From positions 62,001-126,000 of the forward strand of contig CAWHCD010000006.1 of the NCBI GenBank assembly GCA_963828015.1: 64,000 bases of DNA, written 5' to 3'. The translations under genes and the position numbers were made by a program. Numbering within the stretch: position 1 is the first letter of the stretch; the number at the start of each line of letters is the position of its first letter. Below the pieces are notes generated by a model. The model saw nothing but the letters and a program-made list of their open reading frames with translations, did not search any database and was not told where the DNA came from. Origin of the DNA: CAVPUA01 sp963828015 (GTDB taxonomy: Bacteria; Actinomycetota; Actinomycetes; Mycobacteriales; Jatrophihabitantaceae). Of this stretch, positions 45,147-55,000 are shown one piece after another.

Positions 45147-46757
45147 CTAGGAGAGGAATCCCTTGTAGCCGCTGTCGATCGCCTCGTTCATCGCCTCGTC
45201 GAACTTCGGGCGCCCGCCCGGGTTCAGCAGGAACCGCTTGGCCTTGCCTGCGGTGTTGCCGCCGTAGTACTGACCCCGTTCGGCGAACATCGAGTAGGCC
45301 CGCAGCGTCTCGACCATGGTGTCCCAGGCCTGCTCGCTCTCGATCGGGACCTCGATGCGCCGATAGTCGTGATCACGGGCGTAGTTGATCAAGTCCTGGA
45401 TGAAGTCGTTCTGCAGCCCGCCGTAACGCGGGTTGTTGCCCGCCGCCCCGTGCGGACCGCCCGGGAAGAAGAAGTTCGGGAAGTTGTGGCACATCAGGCC
45501 GAGGAACGTCGAGGGACCGTCGCCCCAATACTCCGTCAGCGGTAGCCCATTGGTGCCGACGATGCCCATCCGCAGCATGGCGCCGGTGCCGAAGTCGAAG
45601 CCGGTGGCCCAGATGATGATGTCGTACTCGGCCAGGCCTTCGTCGGTCTCGATCCCGGTCTCGGTGACCTGCAGGATCGGGTGCTCCCGCAGGGACTTCA
45701 GGTACACGTTCGGCTTGTTGAACATCTCGTACCACCCGGTGACGAAGGGTGGCCGCAGGCCGCCGTACAGATGGTCCTTGGGGATCAACAGCTCAGCCGT
45801 TTCCGGATCCTCGACGATGCCGCGGATCTTCTCGGCCAGGAACGAACACCATTCGGCGTTGGCTTCCTTGTTCGTCATGACGTCGATGTAGTTGGTCGAC
45901 ATCTTGGCGAACCCGGGGCTGTTCCAGATCGTCTCGTAGAACGCCCACCGCTCCTCCTTCGAGTCATCGAAGGTGCTCCGGCCGGACGGCTTGTGCAGGA
46001 AGCCGGCGATCGAGGCATTGAGTTCATCGCGGATGGGCTCGAAGTTCTCTTTGAGGTACTGCTGCTGCTCGGCGCTGATCGGATGGTTGTTCAGTGGCGT
46101 GGCCCAGTTCGCGGTGCGCTGGTAGATCGTCACCGACTCGACCTCGTCGGCAATGACCGGCCCGATCTGGACCCCGCTGGAGCCGGTGCCGATGATCGCC
46201 ACCCGCTTGCCCTTGAAGTCCACCGGCTCGGCCGGCCACAGGCCGGGGTGGTAGCTCTCGCCCTGGAAGCTCTCGCGACCTGGCACGTCCGGGAACTGCG
46301 GTACCGACAGGACGCCGGTCGCGCTGATCAGGTATTGGGACCGAATGGTGAACCCGTCGGCCGTCTGGGTCGTCCAGGACGTGGAGTCCTCGTCCCACAC
46401 CGCGGAGGTGACCTTGCTGTTGAAGCGGATGTTCTTGCGCAGATCGAACTTGTCGATCACGTAGTTCACGTAGCGCTCGGTCTCGGGCTGCGGGGCGAAC
46501 TCCTCCGACCAGTCCCACTCCTGCCACAGTTCTTCGGAGAAGAGGTAGCCGTAGGTGTAGCTCTCGGAGTCGAACCGGCAACCCGGGTAGCGGTTCCAGA
46601 ACCAGGCTCCGCCCGCACCAGCGCCCTGCTCGAGCGTCTGCACCGAATAGCCGGCTTGCGTCGCGATATAGAGCTGATAGAGACCGAGGATTCCGGCTCC
46701 GACAATTACGACGTCGACGTAGGGCTCTGATTCATCCGAGCGATCTAGGGTTGCCAA
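45147..46757 (-). CDS. Flavin-containing monooxygenase, Baeyer-Villiger type
   Basis: This 536-residue NADPH- and FAD-dependent monooxygenase has the first Rossmann motif GAGILG near 20-25 and the second GTGSSG near 190-195. Between them lies the type I Baeyer-Villiger fingerprint FQGESYHPGLWP (Phe164 to Pro175). The early motif FWNRYPGCRFDSESYTYGYL is typical of cyclohexanone/phenylacetone monooxygenases. It would insert oxygen next to a ketone. It is a single gene with its own terminator; no ketone pathway is adjacent. Confidence 0.93.
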   Translation of the reverse strand: MATLDRSDESEPYVDVVIVGAGILGLYQLYIATQAGYSVQTLEQGAGAGGAWFWNRYPGCRFDSESYTYGYLFSEELWQEWDWSEEFAPQPETERYVNYVIDKFDLRKNIRFNSKVTSAVWDEDSTSWTTQTADGFTIRSQYLISATGVLSVPQFPDVPGRESFQGESYHPGLWPAEPVDFKGKRVAIIGTGSSGVQIGPVIADEVESVTIYQRTANWATPLNNHPISAEQQQYLKENFEPIRDELNASIAGFLHKPSGRSTFDDSKEERWAFYETIWNSPGFAKMSTNYIDVMTNKEANAEWCSFLAEKIRGIVEDPETAELLIPKDHLYGGLRPPFVTGWYEMFNKPNVYLKSLREHPILQVTETGIETDEGLAEYDIIIWATGFDFGTGAMLRMGIVGTNGLPLTEYWGDGPSTFLGLMCHNFPNFFFPGGPHGAAGNNPRYGGLQNDFIQDLINYARDHDYRRIEVPIESEQAWDTMVETLRAYSMFAERGQYYGGNTAGKAKRFLLNPGGRPKFDEAMNEAIDSGYKGFLS

Positions 46758-46892
46758 GGTCTTCCTGCCTCACCTGTGGTTGCCGTCACTAATCCGCGCA
46801 CCTTACTCCAATTATTTGGACCGCTCGGTCACAGGGCAAGAGGCTCGGTCGAGGTCCTGAGGTAGCCAAGCTTTTCGTGGTACGTTTTACCT

Positions 46893-47381
46893 ATGCACGA
46901 GAAGCGAGGACGAAAGTCGCTGAGCGGGTCGGGAGACTCGCCTCAGCTGCGCGTCCGCGTGTCCGCACGCGTCCATGACGATCTAGCTCGGGTCGCCGTC
47001 TCGCGCGGTCTGACCGTGTCGCAGATAGTTAGGCCTGCTCTGGAGCAGCTCGCTCGTCCGACGCGACCCGAAGAACTGGTGCAAGTCGAACTTCACCGGC
47101 GCGTGCTGGGCAAACTTCTTCAGGACCCTGAGAGGATCAAGTCAGTCGCACGCCAGAATATTGAGCGCGCTCGCGCTCGTGCGCGGTCAACGACCGCCCA
47201 ACGCTGGCAGGACCAATGGCAGTCGCTCATCGAAGGACCGATCGAAGATCTGGTCCCAGTTCTAGTCGGCTTAGACGAGCACTCAATCGACCTGCGACAG
47301 GTCAGTCCATTCGCCGGATCGTTGGACGATGACGAACGCCGTGAAGCCATAGCGGTCGGGCGGGCGCTTGCTTCGGCATGA
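46893..47381 (+). CDS. Ribbon-helix-helix-type protein, likely antitoxin-like partner of a DUF6036 protein
   Basis: This 162-residue protein has an N-terminal RHH-like part (QLRVRVSARVHDDLARVAVS, GLTVSQIVRPALEQL), a basic helix, and a C-terminal region LVGLDEHSIDLRQVSPFAGS. A promoter-like TACGTTTTACCTAT lies just upstream. Its stop overlaps the start of a gene fragment matching DUF6036 nucleotidyltransferase-like proteins, which are typically encoded after such DNA-binding proteins in a toxin-antitoxin-like pair. The partner is broken, so the antitoxin role is inferred. Confidence 0.6.
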   Translation: MHEKRGRKSLSGSGDSPQLRVRVSARVHDDLARVAVSRGLTVSQIVRPALEQLARPTRPEELVQVELHRRVLGKLLQDPERIKSVARQNIERARARARSTTAQRWQDQWQSLIEGPIEDLVPVLVGLDEHSIDLRQVSPFAGSLDDDERREAIAVGRALASA

Positions 47382-47818
47382 ACTGGAGCACGCGGTGCGC
47401 GTCGCCTGAACGATGATGACGCCGGCAATCTCGCGACCGCCCAGACAGTGCGGCAGGTGAGTTCTCGCCGTTCCACGAGCGCCATGGCTACTACATCCAG
47501 GGCGTCGGTCGCGACACCGCCATCCTCGCCACAGGTTGCGAGGACCGGTTGGTTTCCGTTAGCGCCGACTGGACCAACGGAGGCGTTGGGTTGTGTCTTG
47601 ATCCAGTCGATCTCTGCGTTGCCAAGCTCGCCGCTCAGCGCGAGAAGGACACCCGATTCGTGGGTGCACTTCTTCGGGCGGGCATCGTGACTTCCGGCGA
47701 CATCGGCGAACGGGCTGAACTCTTACCCGAGTCCGCGGACGCACGTATCCCGCTGGCGATTCGGGGCTGGGTCCAGACCTGGGCGGCGGGACAAGGCCGA
47801 CAGTCGCCGATGTTTTGA
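47379..47818 (+). pseudogene. Decayed DUF6036 (nucleotidyltransferase-like, AbiEii-related) gene
   Basis: The gene begins at ATG 47379, overlapping the upstream stop. One base later the shifted frame reads LEHAVRVA, the expected family start, then stops. After a deletion of the N-terminal nucleotidyltransferase core, a third segment reads GEFSPFHERHGYYIQGVGRD, then GCEDRLVSVSADW, LDPVDLCVAKLAAQREKDTR and FVGALLRAGIV, as in intact DUF6036 proteins. About 30-40 codons, including the expected catalytic Gly-Ser and Asp motif, are missing. It ends 10 bases before the left attachment repeat of the integrated element. Confidence 0.7.
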
Positions 47819-47827
47819 GAAATCACA

Positions 47828-47875
47828 TTGTGCCCCCGGCAGGATTCGAACCTGCGCCACCGCCTCCGGAGGGCG
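47828..47875. repeat. attL: 48-bp direct repeat, 3' half of tRNA-Arg
   Basis: This copy carries the T-arm, variable loop, 3' anticodon stem and part of the anticodon loop of the tRNA, then diverges to TCCCACC instead of the D-arm side. It is identical over 48 bases to the tRNA copy at 57714. It is not a functional tRNA. Confidence 0.92.
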
Positions 47876-48379
47876 TCCCACCCGTTGTCGATGACCGGTG
47901 ATCTTCGTTGAAAGTACCGTTCTTGCTGGGCTGACGTGTTGATCGTTATTTGCAGTAACTGGCCTGCAACGACTCTGGTGTTGCCCCAGCGTTGCCCGAA
48001 CTGGAAGTCCCTGCTGAGCCGGGCGTAAGGGCCGCGCGATCCTGTGCCGCGCCATAGTCGCTCATCAGCGCGCCAACGGCGAGACCAGTCAATCGCGCCG
48101 ATAGACGGCTCTAGCGCCGCCAAGACTCGGGGCCGTCAGATTGCTATCCCTAGAAGACGCCGGTTGGATCGCGATCGATTTCCGCCAGCAGTTGCCCGAG
48201 CACGCCGTCACTTAAATGCGGTCCGTCCGGCCGTTGCTGGACGTCTACAGGCCATCGGCTAGTTAGCAAGCGTCGACGACTCCAGCGCAACGACGCGGCT
48301 ATGACACCGGTCCGTCGCGGCTATCGTCACCGTTCTCCGCCGTGCGGGATTTCACCCTGCGACACCGCGCTGGTGATCG
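47876..48379. other. Left end of the element, no recognisable gene
   Basis: About 500 bases with only shadow-quality frames on both strands. It probably holds integrase arm-type sites, but none could be defined. Confidence 0.4.
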
Positions 48380-48808
48380 TCATGGCGATGTGGCTGGCGT
48401 GGGCGGGGTAGATGGGGCAGGACCGCCGGCGGTTCCGGAAGCGGAGATCGATGCTGCCGCGCTGGTGGCGACGCTGGTGGCGCAGTTCTTGGCTTCGGAG
48501 TTGGCGGCGTTGGCTGAGCCTTTGGTGGCGCCGCCGATGTCGTCGAGGTTCTTTTTGCCGTTGACGTAGTCCTTCAGGTCCGACTGGGAGGCGTTCTTTT
48601 CCAGTGCGTCAGCGATACAGGAGACGAGTTGACTGGTTACCGTCGCCTTCGCGCCACCTTGGCTTAGGAGCTGTTGGATCTCGGGTTCGCTTTGCAGCTT
48701 GGCGTCCAGCTTTGACGTGCTCACTTTGCCGCTGCTCCCGCACGCCGTCATCATCACCGCGCACCCCAGAGCGCCTACGCCTGCGGCGGTCCGTTGCCAC
48801 ATCCTCAT
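48380..48808 (-). CDS. Small lipoprotein of the element, unknown function
   Basis: This 142-residue protein has a signal peptide MRMWQRTAAGVGALGCAVMM with a lipobox (MMTAC), then a helical domain (VSTSKLDAKLQSEPEIQQLL) with two conserved-looking cysteines (LVSCIADAL, AKNCATS), and an Ala/Ser/Pro-rich tail. Surface lipoproteins on conjugative elements sometimes act in entry exclusion; nothing specific supports this here. Confidence 0.65.
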   Translation of the reverse strand: MRMWQRTAAGVGALGCAVMMTACGSSGKVSTSKLDAKLQSEPEIQQLLSQGGAKATVTSQLVSCIADALEKNASQSDLKDYVNGKKNLDDIGGATKGSANAANSEAKNCATSVATSAAASISASGTAGGPAPSTPPTPATSP

Positions 48809-49232
48809 GTCTGCTCCCCATCCGCGTGAAGTTATTGCCGACGGGCGTGTTCCCTTTTCAGGCCGGGCTGAAACGTTGACTGCGCTCGGTTACTCATGTA
48901 TTCAGCTCTCTCCCGCGAGGTTCCGCTGCGCGATTGGTGACATTCTTTTGACCTTCACCCAATGTCTAGAACGAGTTCTCGTCCACCCGTCTAGCGGCCC
49001 TCTGGACGTGCGCAGAGGTGGAAGCGGAGCTGCTCATTGACGGCCCGATCGACAGGACGACAGCGCGGATCAGTGCGTCGCGGCTTTCGTGCTGTCACCG
49101 TTCCTCCGCGCGATCGCGGCGAGTGACGCACCATGCCGACGGCACCGCGCCCGCGTTGCGAAGGCGCAACGGTAACGCCGTTTTGGCAATTCTTGAGAAT
49201 TTGCTTGACAACTGAGAGCGATCAATAAGATG
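48809..49232. other. No recognisable gene
   Basis: About 420 bases between the lipoprotein start and the IS left end. It presumably includes the lipoprotein promoter. No family features are seen in any frame. Confidence 0.4.
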
Positions 49233-49307
49233 TGTCCTGCCCCCCGTTTTTCGGTCCATCTCGTGTGTGAGTGCTCGTTATTTTGTGAGTCCTTGTGGAG
49301 GTGGTTG

Positions 49308-49588
49308 ATGGCGGCGTAAGCGGTTCACGGCTGAGCAGATCGTGGCGAAGTTGCGGGAGACGGAGAAGCTGCAGGCGCAGGGGTTGACGATCCCGGCGGT
49401 GTGCAAGCGGCTGGGGATCAGTGAGCAGACGTTCTATCGGTGGCGGATCAAGTACGGGGCGTTGAAGGAGGACGAGGCTCAGCGGCTCAAGGCGCTGGAG
49501 GCGGAGAACCTCGGTCTGAAGCGGATCGTCGCCGAGCAGGCGTTGGACATCAGTCATGTTGAAGGACCTGCAACGGGGAAACTTCTGA
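49308..49588 (+). CDS. IS3-family transposase OrfA (HTH), frame broken
   Basis: OrfA is the DNA-binding half of the transposase. The repaired product starts MARKRFTAEQIVAKLRETEK and has the HTH segment VCKRLGISEQTFYRWRIKYG and a leucine-zipper part (RLKALEAENLGLKRIVAEQA), ending LKDLQRGNF. Two extra bases, one near 49313 and one at 49555, interrupt the frame. The ATG at 49308 is only in frame after removing the first. Confidence 0.75.
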
Positions 49589-50472
49589 GCCCGGCCCGGC
49601 GCCGGGCTGCGGTCGCCTATCTGGTGCGCCGGTTCAAGGTCCGCGAGCGGCGGGCGTGCCGGGTGGTGGAGCAGCATCGATCAGCGCAGCGGTATGCGAC
49701 CCGTGCCGATCGACTTTGAGGAGCAGCTGCTGGTCGCGATGCGCAGACATCGCTGATGCGCATCCGCGGTTCGGGTATCGGCGGGTGCACGCGATGTTGG
49801 TTGCCGATGGCTGGATCGGTCAACGTCAAGCGGGTGGAACGGTTGTGGCGCTGGACGGGCTGCGAGTGCCGCCGCCGCGCAGCAAAGCGTCAGGGCAGAA
49901 GGCTCAGGGCACTGACGCGCATTCGTTGTGGGCGCTGCCGGCTACCGGTCCCGGTCATGTCTGGTCCTATGACTTCATGTCACTGCGCACGATCAACGGT
50001 GCCGGGCTACGGATCTTGAACGTGGTGGACGAGTTCACCCGGGTCTGCGTCGGCTTCCATATCGCCTACTCCATCGGCGCCGCGGAAGTTCGCCGGGCCT
50101 TGGAGCCCATCTTCGACCGGCACGGGCAAACCGACCCTGCTGCGCAGCGACAACGGCCGTGAGTTCATCGCGATCACCTTGCAGAGCTGGCTCAAAGACC
50201 AGGGCGTCACCCCGATCCAGGTCGAGAAGGCCAGCCCCCAACAGAACGGCTACGTCGAACGGTTCAACGGCTCCATGCGCGACGAGCTGCTCAACCGGGA
50301 GATCTTCCACTCCCTGACCGAGGCCCGCGTGCTGATCGGCAACTGGGTGACGTTCTACAACACCGAACGACCCCACTCCGGGCTCGGCATGCAGACACCA
50401 GCCGGGTACGCGGCATACATTTCAACCCTGCCGACCACCCGGCCGGCGACCGCAACTGGAAGGGGTGAATGA
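49582..50472 (+). CDS. IS3-family transposase OrfB (DDE integrase core), several frame breaks
   Basis: OrfB would be made by -1 frameshifting on OrfA. Recognisable in three frames are SPARRRAAVAYLVRRFKV, IADAHPRFGYRRVHAML, VWSYDFMSLRTINGAG (first Asp), LNVVDEFTRVCVGFHI, LLRSDNGREF (second Asp) and ASPQQNGYVERFNGSMRDEL (Glu). Extra bases near 49699, 49745, 49815 and 50127 and one missing base near 49850 explain the breaks. The catalytic triad is present once repaired, so the copy may be intact in the organism. Confidence 0.8.
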
Positions 50473-50894
50473 GAGTGCCTACCACCACCGCCGCTGGACC
50501 AGTCGCCTCATCCACCCAAGACATGATCGACACCGAGTTCTCTCACAACATCCGGACCAATTTCTCGGGGCACGTCAATGACATTACGGGGGGTATCGCC
50601 GCTGGCGCCGGACTGGCTGCGACGGTCTCCGACCTTATTCCCGGAGTTGGCACCGCAGTGGGTATTGGATTCGGTGCGATCGGCCTCGCTGCCGATGCCG
50701 TGAAAACTGTCGGCGACTGCGGGACAGGGTTGGGAGACGATAGCTGTACCGGTGACCTCGCGAGTGACACCCTCGCGGCGGCGAGCTTCGGTACTGCGCA
50801 AGGCGCAGGGTCTTTCTCCGAGATAGGTAGAATCGGTGGAGACGTGCTTGGCAATATAAACGACGGCCTCAGTGTGGGCGGATACTACGGCTGA
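50469..50894 (+). CDS. Gly-rich, glycine-zipper-like protein, unknown function
   Basis: This 141-residue protein starts right at the end of the IS transposase. The N-terminus is short and polar, then comes a hydrophobic Gly/Ala-rich double segment (GGIAAGAGLAATVSDLIPGV and GTAVGIGFGAIGLAADAVKT), a Cys pair (CGTGLGDDSC), and an acidic Gly-rich tail. It looks membrane-inserting and could be the C-terminal remainder of a longer gene truncated by the IS. No family is recognised. Base composition is lower in GC than host genes. Confidence 0.55.
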   Translation: MRVPTTTAAGPVASSTQDMIDTEFSHNIRTNFSGHVNDITGGIAAGAGLAATVSDLIPGVGTAVGIGFGAIGLAADAVKTVGDCGTGLGDDSCTGDLASDTLAAASFGTAQGAGSFSEIGRIGGDVLGNINDGLSVGGYYG

Positions 50895-50926
50895 GCCGGA
50901 TTCGGAACAGCAGACGGGAGCAGCAA

Positions 50927-51031
50927 ATGACAACCGCAGGAATCGGTAGAGGCGCTACCCCAGTGAAAGCGGGCCGACCGCGCACATCAACGGGAAACGA
51001 ATCATTCAAACGAAATGGCCCGAGGCGGTGA
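50927..51031 (+). CDS. Short basic peptide frame, possibly the N-terminus of the next gene
   Basis: This 34-residue frame starts MTTAGIGRGATPVKAGRPRT with GGGAG upstream and overlaps the next frame by four bases at its stop. Given the many single-base errors here, it may be fused to the following membrane peptide in reality. Confidence 0.3.
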   Translation: MTTAGIGRGATPVKAGRPRTSTGNESFKRNGPRR

Positions 51032-51180
51032 ACGGGCCATCGGCTCTTCGACCGCCCTTCGAGAGCGCGGGCTCGTTTGGTCATGCGCCCGAGTTGGAAC
51101 GTGTGATCCTATTGATCTTGATTGTGCTCGTAATAATTGCTGGACTGACCTACATAATTACGCATGTTAGGCGACAGTAA
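51028..51180 (+). CDS. Small single-pass membrane protein
   Basis: This 50-residue frame starts at GTG 51028. It has a polar N-terminus (NGPSALRPPFESAGSFG) and a strong hydrophobic helix (VILLILIVLVIIAGLTYIIT) with a short basic tail. It overlaps the preceding short frame. No family is recognised. Confidence 0.4.
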   Translation: MNGPSALRPPFESAGSFGHAPELERVILLILIVLVIIAGLTYIITHVRRQ

Positions 51181-51270
51181 AGTCAGAGAAGCCGATGTAC
51201 GTCGTAGCGTGCAACGTCCTGGTATGCGCTACAGCGCGCCGATTCGTGGGGGGTGCTCGTGAGGGTCAGG

Positions 51271-51621
51271 ATGGCTAGCCCACGTCTTATGCCGCACGAA
51301 CAGCGGTTTGCCGACTTCATGGCGCGTCGGCAGGCGATGCATCCGAATGCGACTTCATCGCGTACCCGACAGAACAACGGTCCGGCCGGTATGGCCTACC
51401 TGTCCGCATCATTGCTCGCGATGATGTCGGCGCTAGCACTGGGCTCGATAGCAGTAATACTCTTATCTTCGCTGGGGAATTTTGCCTGGTGCAGGACCTT
51501 CGGTTACGTGCTCCTTGCCGCGGCTGGTTCGGCGGTCGCGTGGGGAGTCGTGCGCAGCATTCAGTACCAGCGGGCGGGGAAGGTATTTCGATACAGCCGA
51601 CCAATGACCCGCGACGCCTGA
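51271..51621 (+). CDS. Small membrane protein with two helices, unknown function
   Basis: This protein of about 116 residues starts MASPRLMPHEQRFADFMARR. A polar N-terminal third is followed by two hydrophobic helices (AMMSALALGSIAVILLSSL and FGYVLLAAAGSAVAWGVV) and a basic tail. An in-frame GTG at 51253 is an alternative start. Size and place in the element suggest a transfer- or exclusion-related membrane protein, as in the Spd genes of actinobacterial plasmids, but this is only an inference. Confidence 0.5.
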   Translation: MASPRLMPHEQRFADFMARRQAMHPNATSSRTRQNNGPAGMAYLSASLLAMMSALALGSIAVILLSSLGNFAWCRTFGYVLLAAAGSAVAWGVVRSIQYQRAGKVFRYSRPMTRDA

Positions 51622-51969
51622 CCTCGGCTACTACACGCGACCACCGGACTCAGCTGGATCGGAAAGGAGCTTGGCTTGCGTCAGCCACGGTTGCGCGAAC
51701 CCCCATCGTGGTCGAAGTTAAGGCGAGCGAGACACGCGTTTGGGAGTGCCGGGCAGCTCCGGTGGCGGGCCACGTGGTCTCGGGCTGAATGCCGGCAATG
51801 CCTGCCCTGAGCGCTCGCTTCGTCGGCGCGCTAATCGGAACAACCGTGGCGCTAAACCCGCCGTTCATCAGCGCTAGTGGACGGTACTTTTGAAGCCGAT
51901 CGCATGATGTAGCGATTCCCAGTAAAGACCAATAACTGCCAAGCCTTTACTCAATAACGGCACGCATGC

Positions 51970-51983
51970 TACCAATATTGGTA
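51970..51983. promoter_or_regulatory. Palindrome TACCAATATTGGTA, probable operator
   Basis: TACCAATATTGGTA is a perfect 14-bp palindrome about 80 bases before the relaxase start. ATTGGTAGG recurs at 52043-52051, close to the relaxase start, so two or more related sites may control this operon. Confidence 0.5.
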
Positions 51984-51984
51984 G

Positions 51985-52012
51985 GAAGGTCACCCCTCGC
52001 GGGGTGACCTTC
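51985..52012. terminator. Perfect 12-bp hairpin before the relaxase
   Basis: GAAGGTCACCCC and GGGGTGACCTTC form a perfect stem with a TCGC loop, followed by GCGCGTTTC. It fits a terminator for upstream genes or a leader structure. Confidence 0.6.
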
Positions 52013-52061
52013 GCGCGTTTCAATAGGCATTGTTGGTTGTTATTGGTAGGCGTTGATTCGA

Positions 52062-55000
52062 ATGCATGGTGGTGTGAAGGTTTATCGCGGTTCGGCAGTA
52101 GCGGCGCGGCATTATGTCGAGGCCGATCGCGGTCGCGCGGATGACTATTACCTTGCCGAGGGCACCGGCATCGCGGAGCGCTGCATGGCCTCACGCGAGG
52201 AGGGCGTGCGACGGGCAGGCGCCGCTGACCGGGGACGCCTATGAGGGTTGGGTGACCGGCTACGACCCCGATACGGGAGTCGCCGAAGGGTCGGTTGCGC
52301 AACGATGAGCAGCGCGGTTCGGTTCGTCGAGGTGGTGGTCAACGGGCCGAAGTCGTGGTCGTTGGCGGCGGCGTTGCATCCTGACATTTCCGCCGCCTAC
52401 GACGCGGCGCAGGACCGCGCGGCGCGTCAGATCATCGGCTGGTTGGCGGAGCATGCAACCACTCGTGTCGGGCCCCGGGGCGGCCAGGTGCAGGTTCCGG
52501 TAGACCAGATCGACGCCGTTATGGTGCGCCATCACACCTCGCGAGCGGGCGACCCGCATCGGCATTTACATCTGCAGATCAACGCCCGAGTCCAAGCCGA
52601 GGACGCCTGGCGGGGTCTGGACACGGTCGGGGTCCGCGATTCGATCGACGCCATCAATGGCATCGGGCATGCCGCCGTGATGACCGATCCGGGCTTTCGA
52701 GCTGCGCTCGCGGCGCACGGGTTCACGCTCGACTCGCGCACTGGTGAGGTGGTGCAGCTGGCTGACTACGTCGGTGGGTTCAGCGCCCGCGCCGCTCAGA
52801 TCGGTCGCAACGTCGACCGTTACGAAGCCGACTGGCGGGCCACCAATCCCCATGCCGAACCTGGCGCGGCGATGCGCCGGACGTGGGACGCACGGGCCTG
52901 GGCCGAGGCTCGACCTGACAAGGTCGTGCCCCGCGACGGCACCGACCTGACACGGCGATGGGTGTCCGAACTGCACGACCTGGGCTACCGCGACCCCGTG
53001 GCACCGGTGCCGCTCAGCTCGAGCACGGCCGGTTCGCTAGACCGCAGCAGCGCAGTCGAGGAGGTGTTGGCGAGGCTCGCGGCGCGGCGTTCGGCGTGGA
53101 ACGCCGCCGACGTCCGGGGCGAAGTCGAACAGCTGATCGCCCGCCGAAACATGGTCCTCGACCCGGCCGTGCGGACCGAGCTCGCCGAGGACCTGACCGC
53201 GCGCGCCGTCAGCGACTGCATCGAACTGGTGGACCGCAACGGGGTGCCCGAGCACATCCGCGCCCTGACCTCGCCCCAGGTACTCGCCGTCGAGAGTGAC
53301 CTCACGGCGCGGCTGACGCGACGAGCCGAACACGTCGGCGCACCCTCCCGAGCCTCGGTCACGGACGGTGCCGGGCTTGACCCGGCCCAGCGGGACACCG
53401 TTCGCGCGCTGGCCGGCACCGACCAACTGGTGGTGGTCGAAGGCGCGGCGGGGGCCGGAAAGACCACCGTCGCTGGCCCAGACGCGCCGCGGTTCGACGC
53501 GACGGGGCGCCGGCTGGTCGTCGTCACCCCCACCCGGAAGGCGGCGCAGGTGGCCACGCGTCAGATCGGTAGCGACGCGGTCTCCGCCGCGTGGCTGGCC
53601 TATCAGCATGGCTGGCGCTGGGACGCCGACGGGACCTGGACCCGGCTCGAGCGGGGCCAGACTCGACCCGAGCACCGGCACCCGATTCGACGGCCCCGAC
53701 GATGCGGCGCGGCTCAGACGCGGGGACCTGCTGCTCGTCGACGAGGCCGGCATGCTCGATCAGGACACCGCGCGGGCGCTGCTGTCGATCGCGGACGAGC
53801 ACTGCACCCGCCTCGCGCTGATCGGGGACCGCCACCAGTTGCCCGCGGTCGGTCGCGGCGGCGTACTCGACCTCGCCGCCCGCCAGGTCCACCCCGACGC
53901 GCACCTGACGTTGGACACCGTGCACCGCTTCCTGCGCACCGAGGTCACCGCAGACGGCCGCCAGGTCAGCGGACCCGATGTCGAGTACGCGGCGCTGAGC
54001 CTGGCCATGCGCACCGGCGATGACCCCGCAGCGCTGTTCGACGCGCTGGTCGGCCGCGGCCAGATCCAGATCCACGACCGTGACAGTGACCGGCTCGCCG
54101 CACTAGCCGACAGCGCCGCCGACGCCGACGCCGCCACTACCGGCGATCACTCAACCCTGGTGGTTGCCGACACCCGCGAGCAAGTGACCGCCCTCAACGC
54201 CGCGATCCGCGACCGGCTCGTCGCCGCCGGAAAGGTCTCCGACGACACCACGGCAGCCACCGTCGCCGGCGAACGGATCGGTGTCGGGGACCGCGTCGCG
54301 ACGCGCCGCAACGACACCGCGCTACGGGTGGCGAATCGTGAGCAGTGGACGGTCACCGCCGTCGCACCCCGACGGCGGCCTGACCCTCGCCGGCCCCCAC
54401 GGTGAACGCGCCCTGCCGCCGGACTACGTCCGTGCCCACGTCGAACTCGCCTACGCCTGCACCATCCACGGCGCTCAGGGCGACACCACCAGCACCGCCC
54501 ACGTCGTGATCGGTGAGCACAGCAGCGCCGCAGCGACCTACGTCGGCATGACCCGGGGCCGGGACCACAACGTCGCCCACCTGGTCGCCGAGACCCTCGA
54601 GGACGCCCGCCAGCAGTGGATCGCCGTCTTCGGCCGCGACCGAGCCGACCTCGGCCCAGCCCACGCCGCCGACCTCGCCGCCGCAGAAGCTAACCGGTAC
54701 GCCCCCCAGCGACCACTCGACGATGTTCTCCACGAACTGCGCCAGGCCTGGACCGTCGAAGCCGACACCCACACCCAACTAGTCAGGGCATGGGAACGAC
54801 GCGACCAGCTGCGACGACATCCTCGCCCTCTGCGAACAACGCGACGCCACCCTCCCGGAACTGCACCGCGCCCACACGGCCGCCAGCGTCGCAGCGGCCG
54901 ACACCGCCGCCCAGCTCCAGCGCCTGGAACCGACCGTCACCCGCCACGCCGACGCCCTCGCGGTGACCCTCAAGCGTGACTGGGACGCTCAGCGGCAGCC

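Larger units (their letters stand above)
49233..50472 (+). mobile_element. IS3-family insertion sequence, right end not found
   Basis: The left end TGTCCTGCCCCCCGTTTTTC at 49233 has the usual form of an actinobacterial IS3-family terminal repeat. The two overlapping transposase frames follow. No inverted copy of the left end is seen after the orfB stop (50472), so the right end is diverged or deleted, and the next gene begins at once. A target-site duplication could not be found. Confidence 0.75.
51622..52061. other. Control region upstream of the relaxase
   Basis: About 440 bases without a gene. It contains a 14-bp palindrome, a strong hairpin and partial copies of the palindrome arms (CCAATAAC at 51927-51934 and GTTATTGG at 52039-52046), listed below. 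It may also contain the transfer origin, which could not be placed. Confidence 0.5.

Noticed and set aside
47828..47875. A second tRNA-Arg gene
   Set aside because: Only the 3' half is present; the D-arm and 5' acceptor strand are missing. It is the left attachment repeat.
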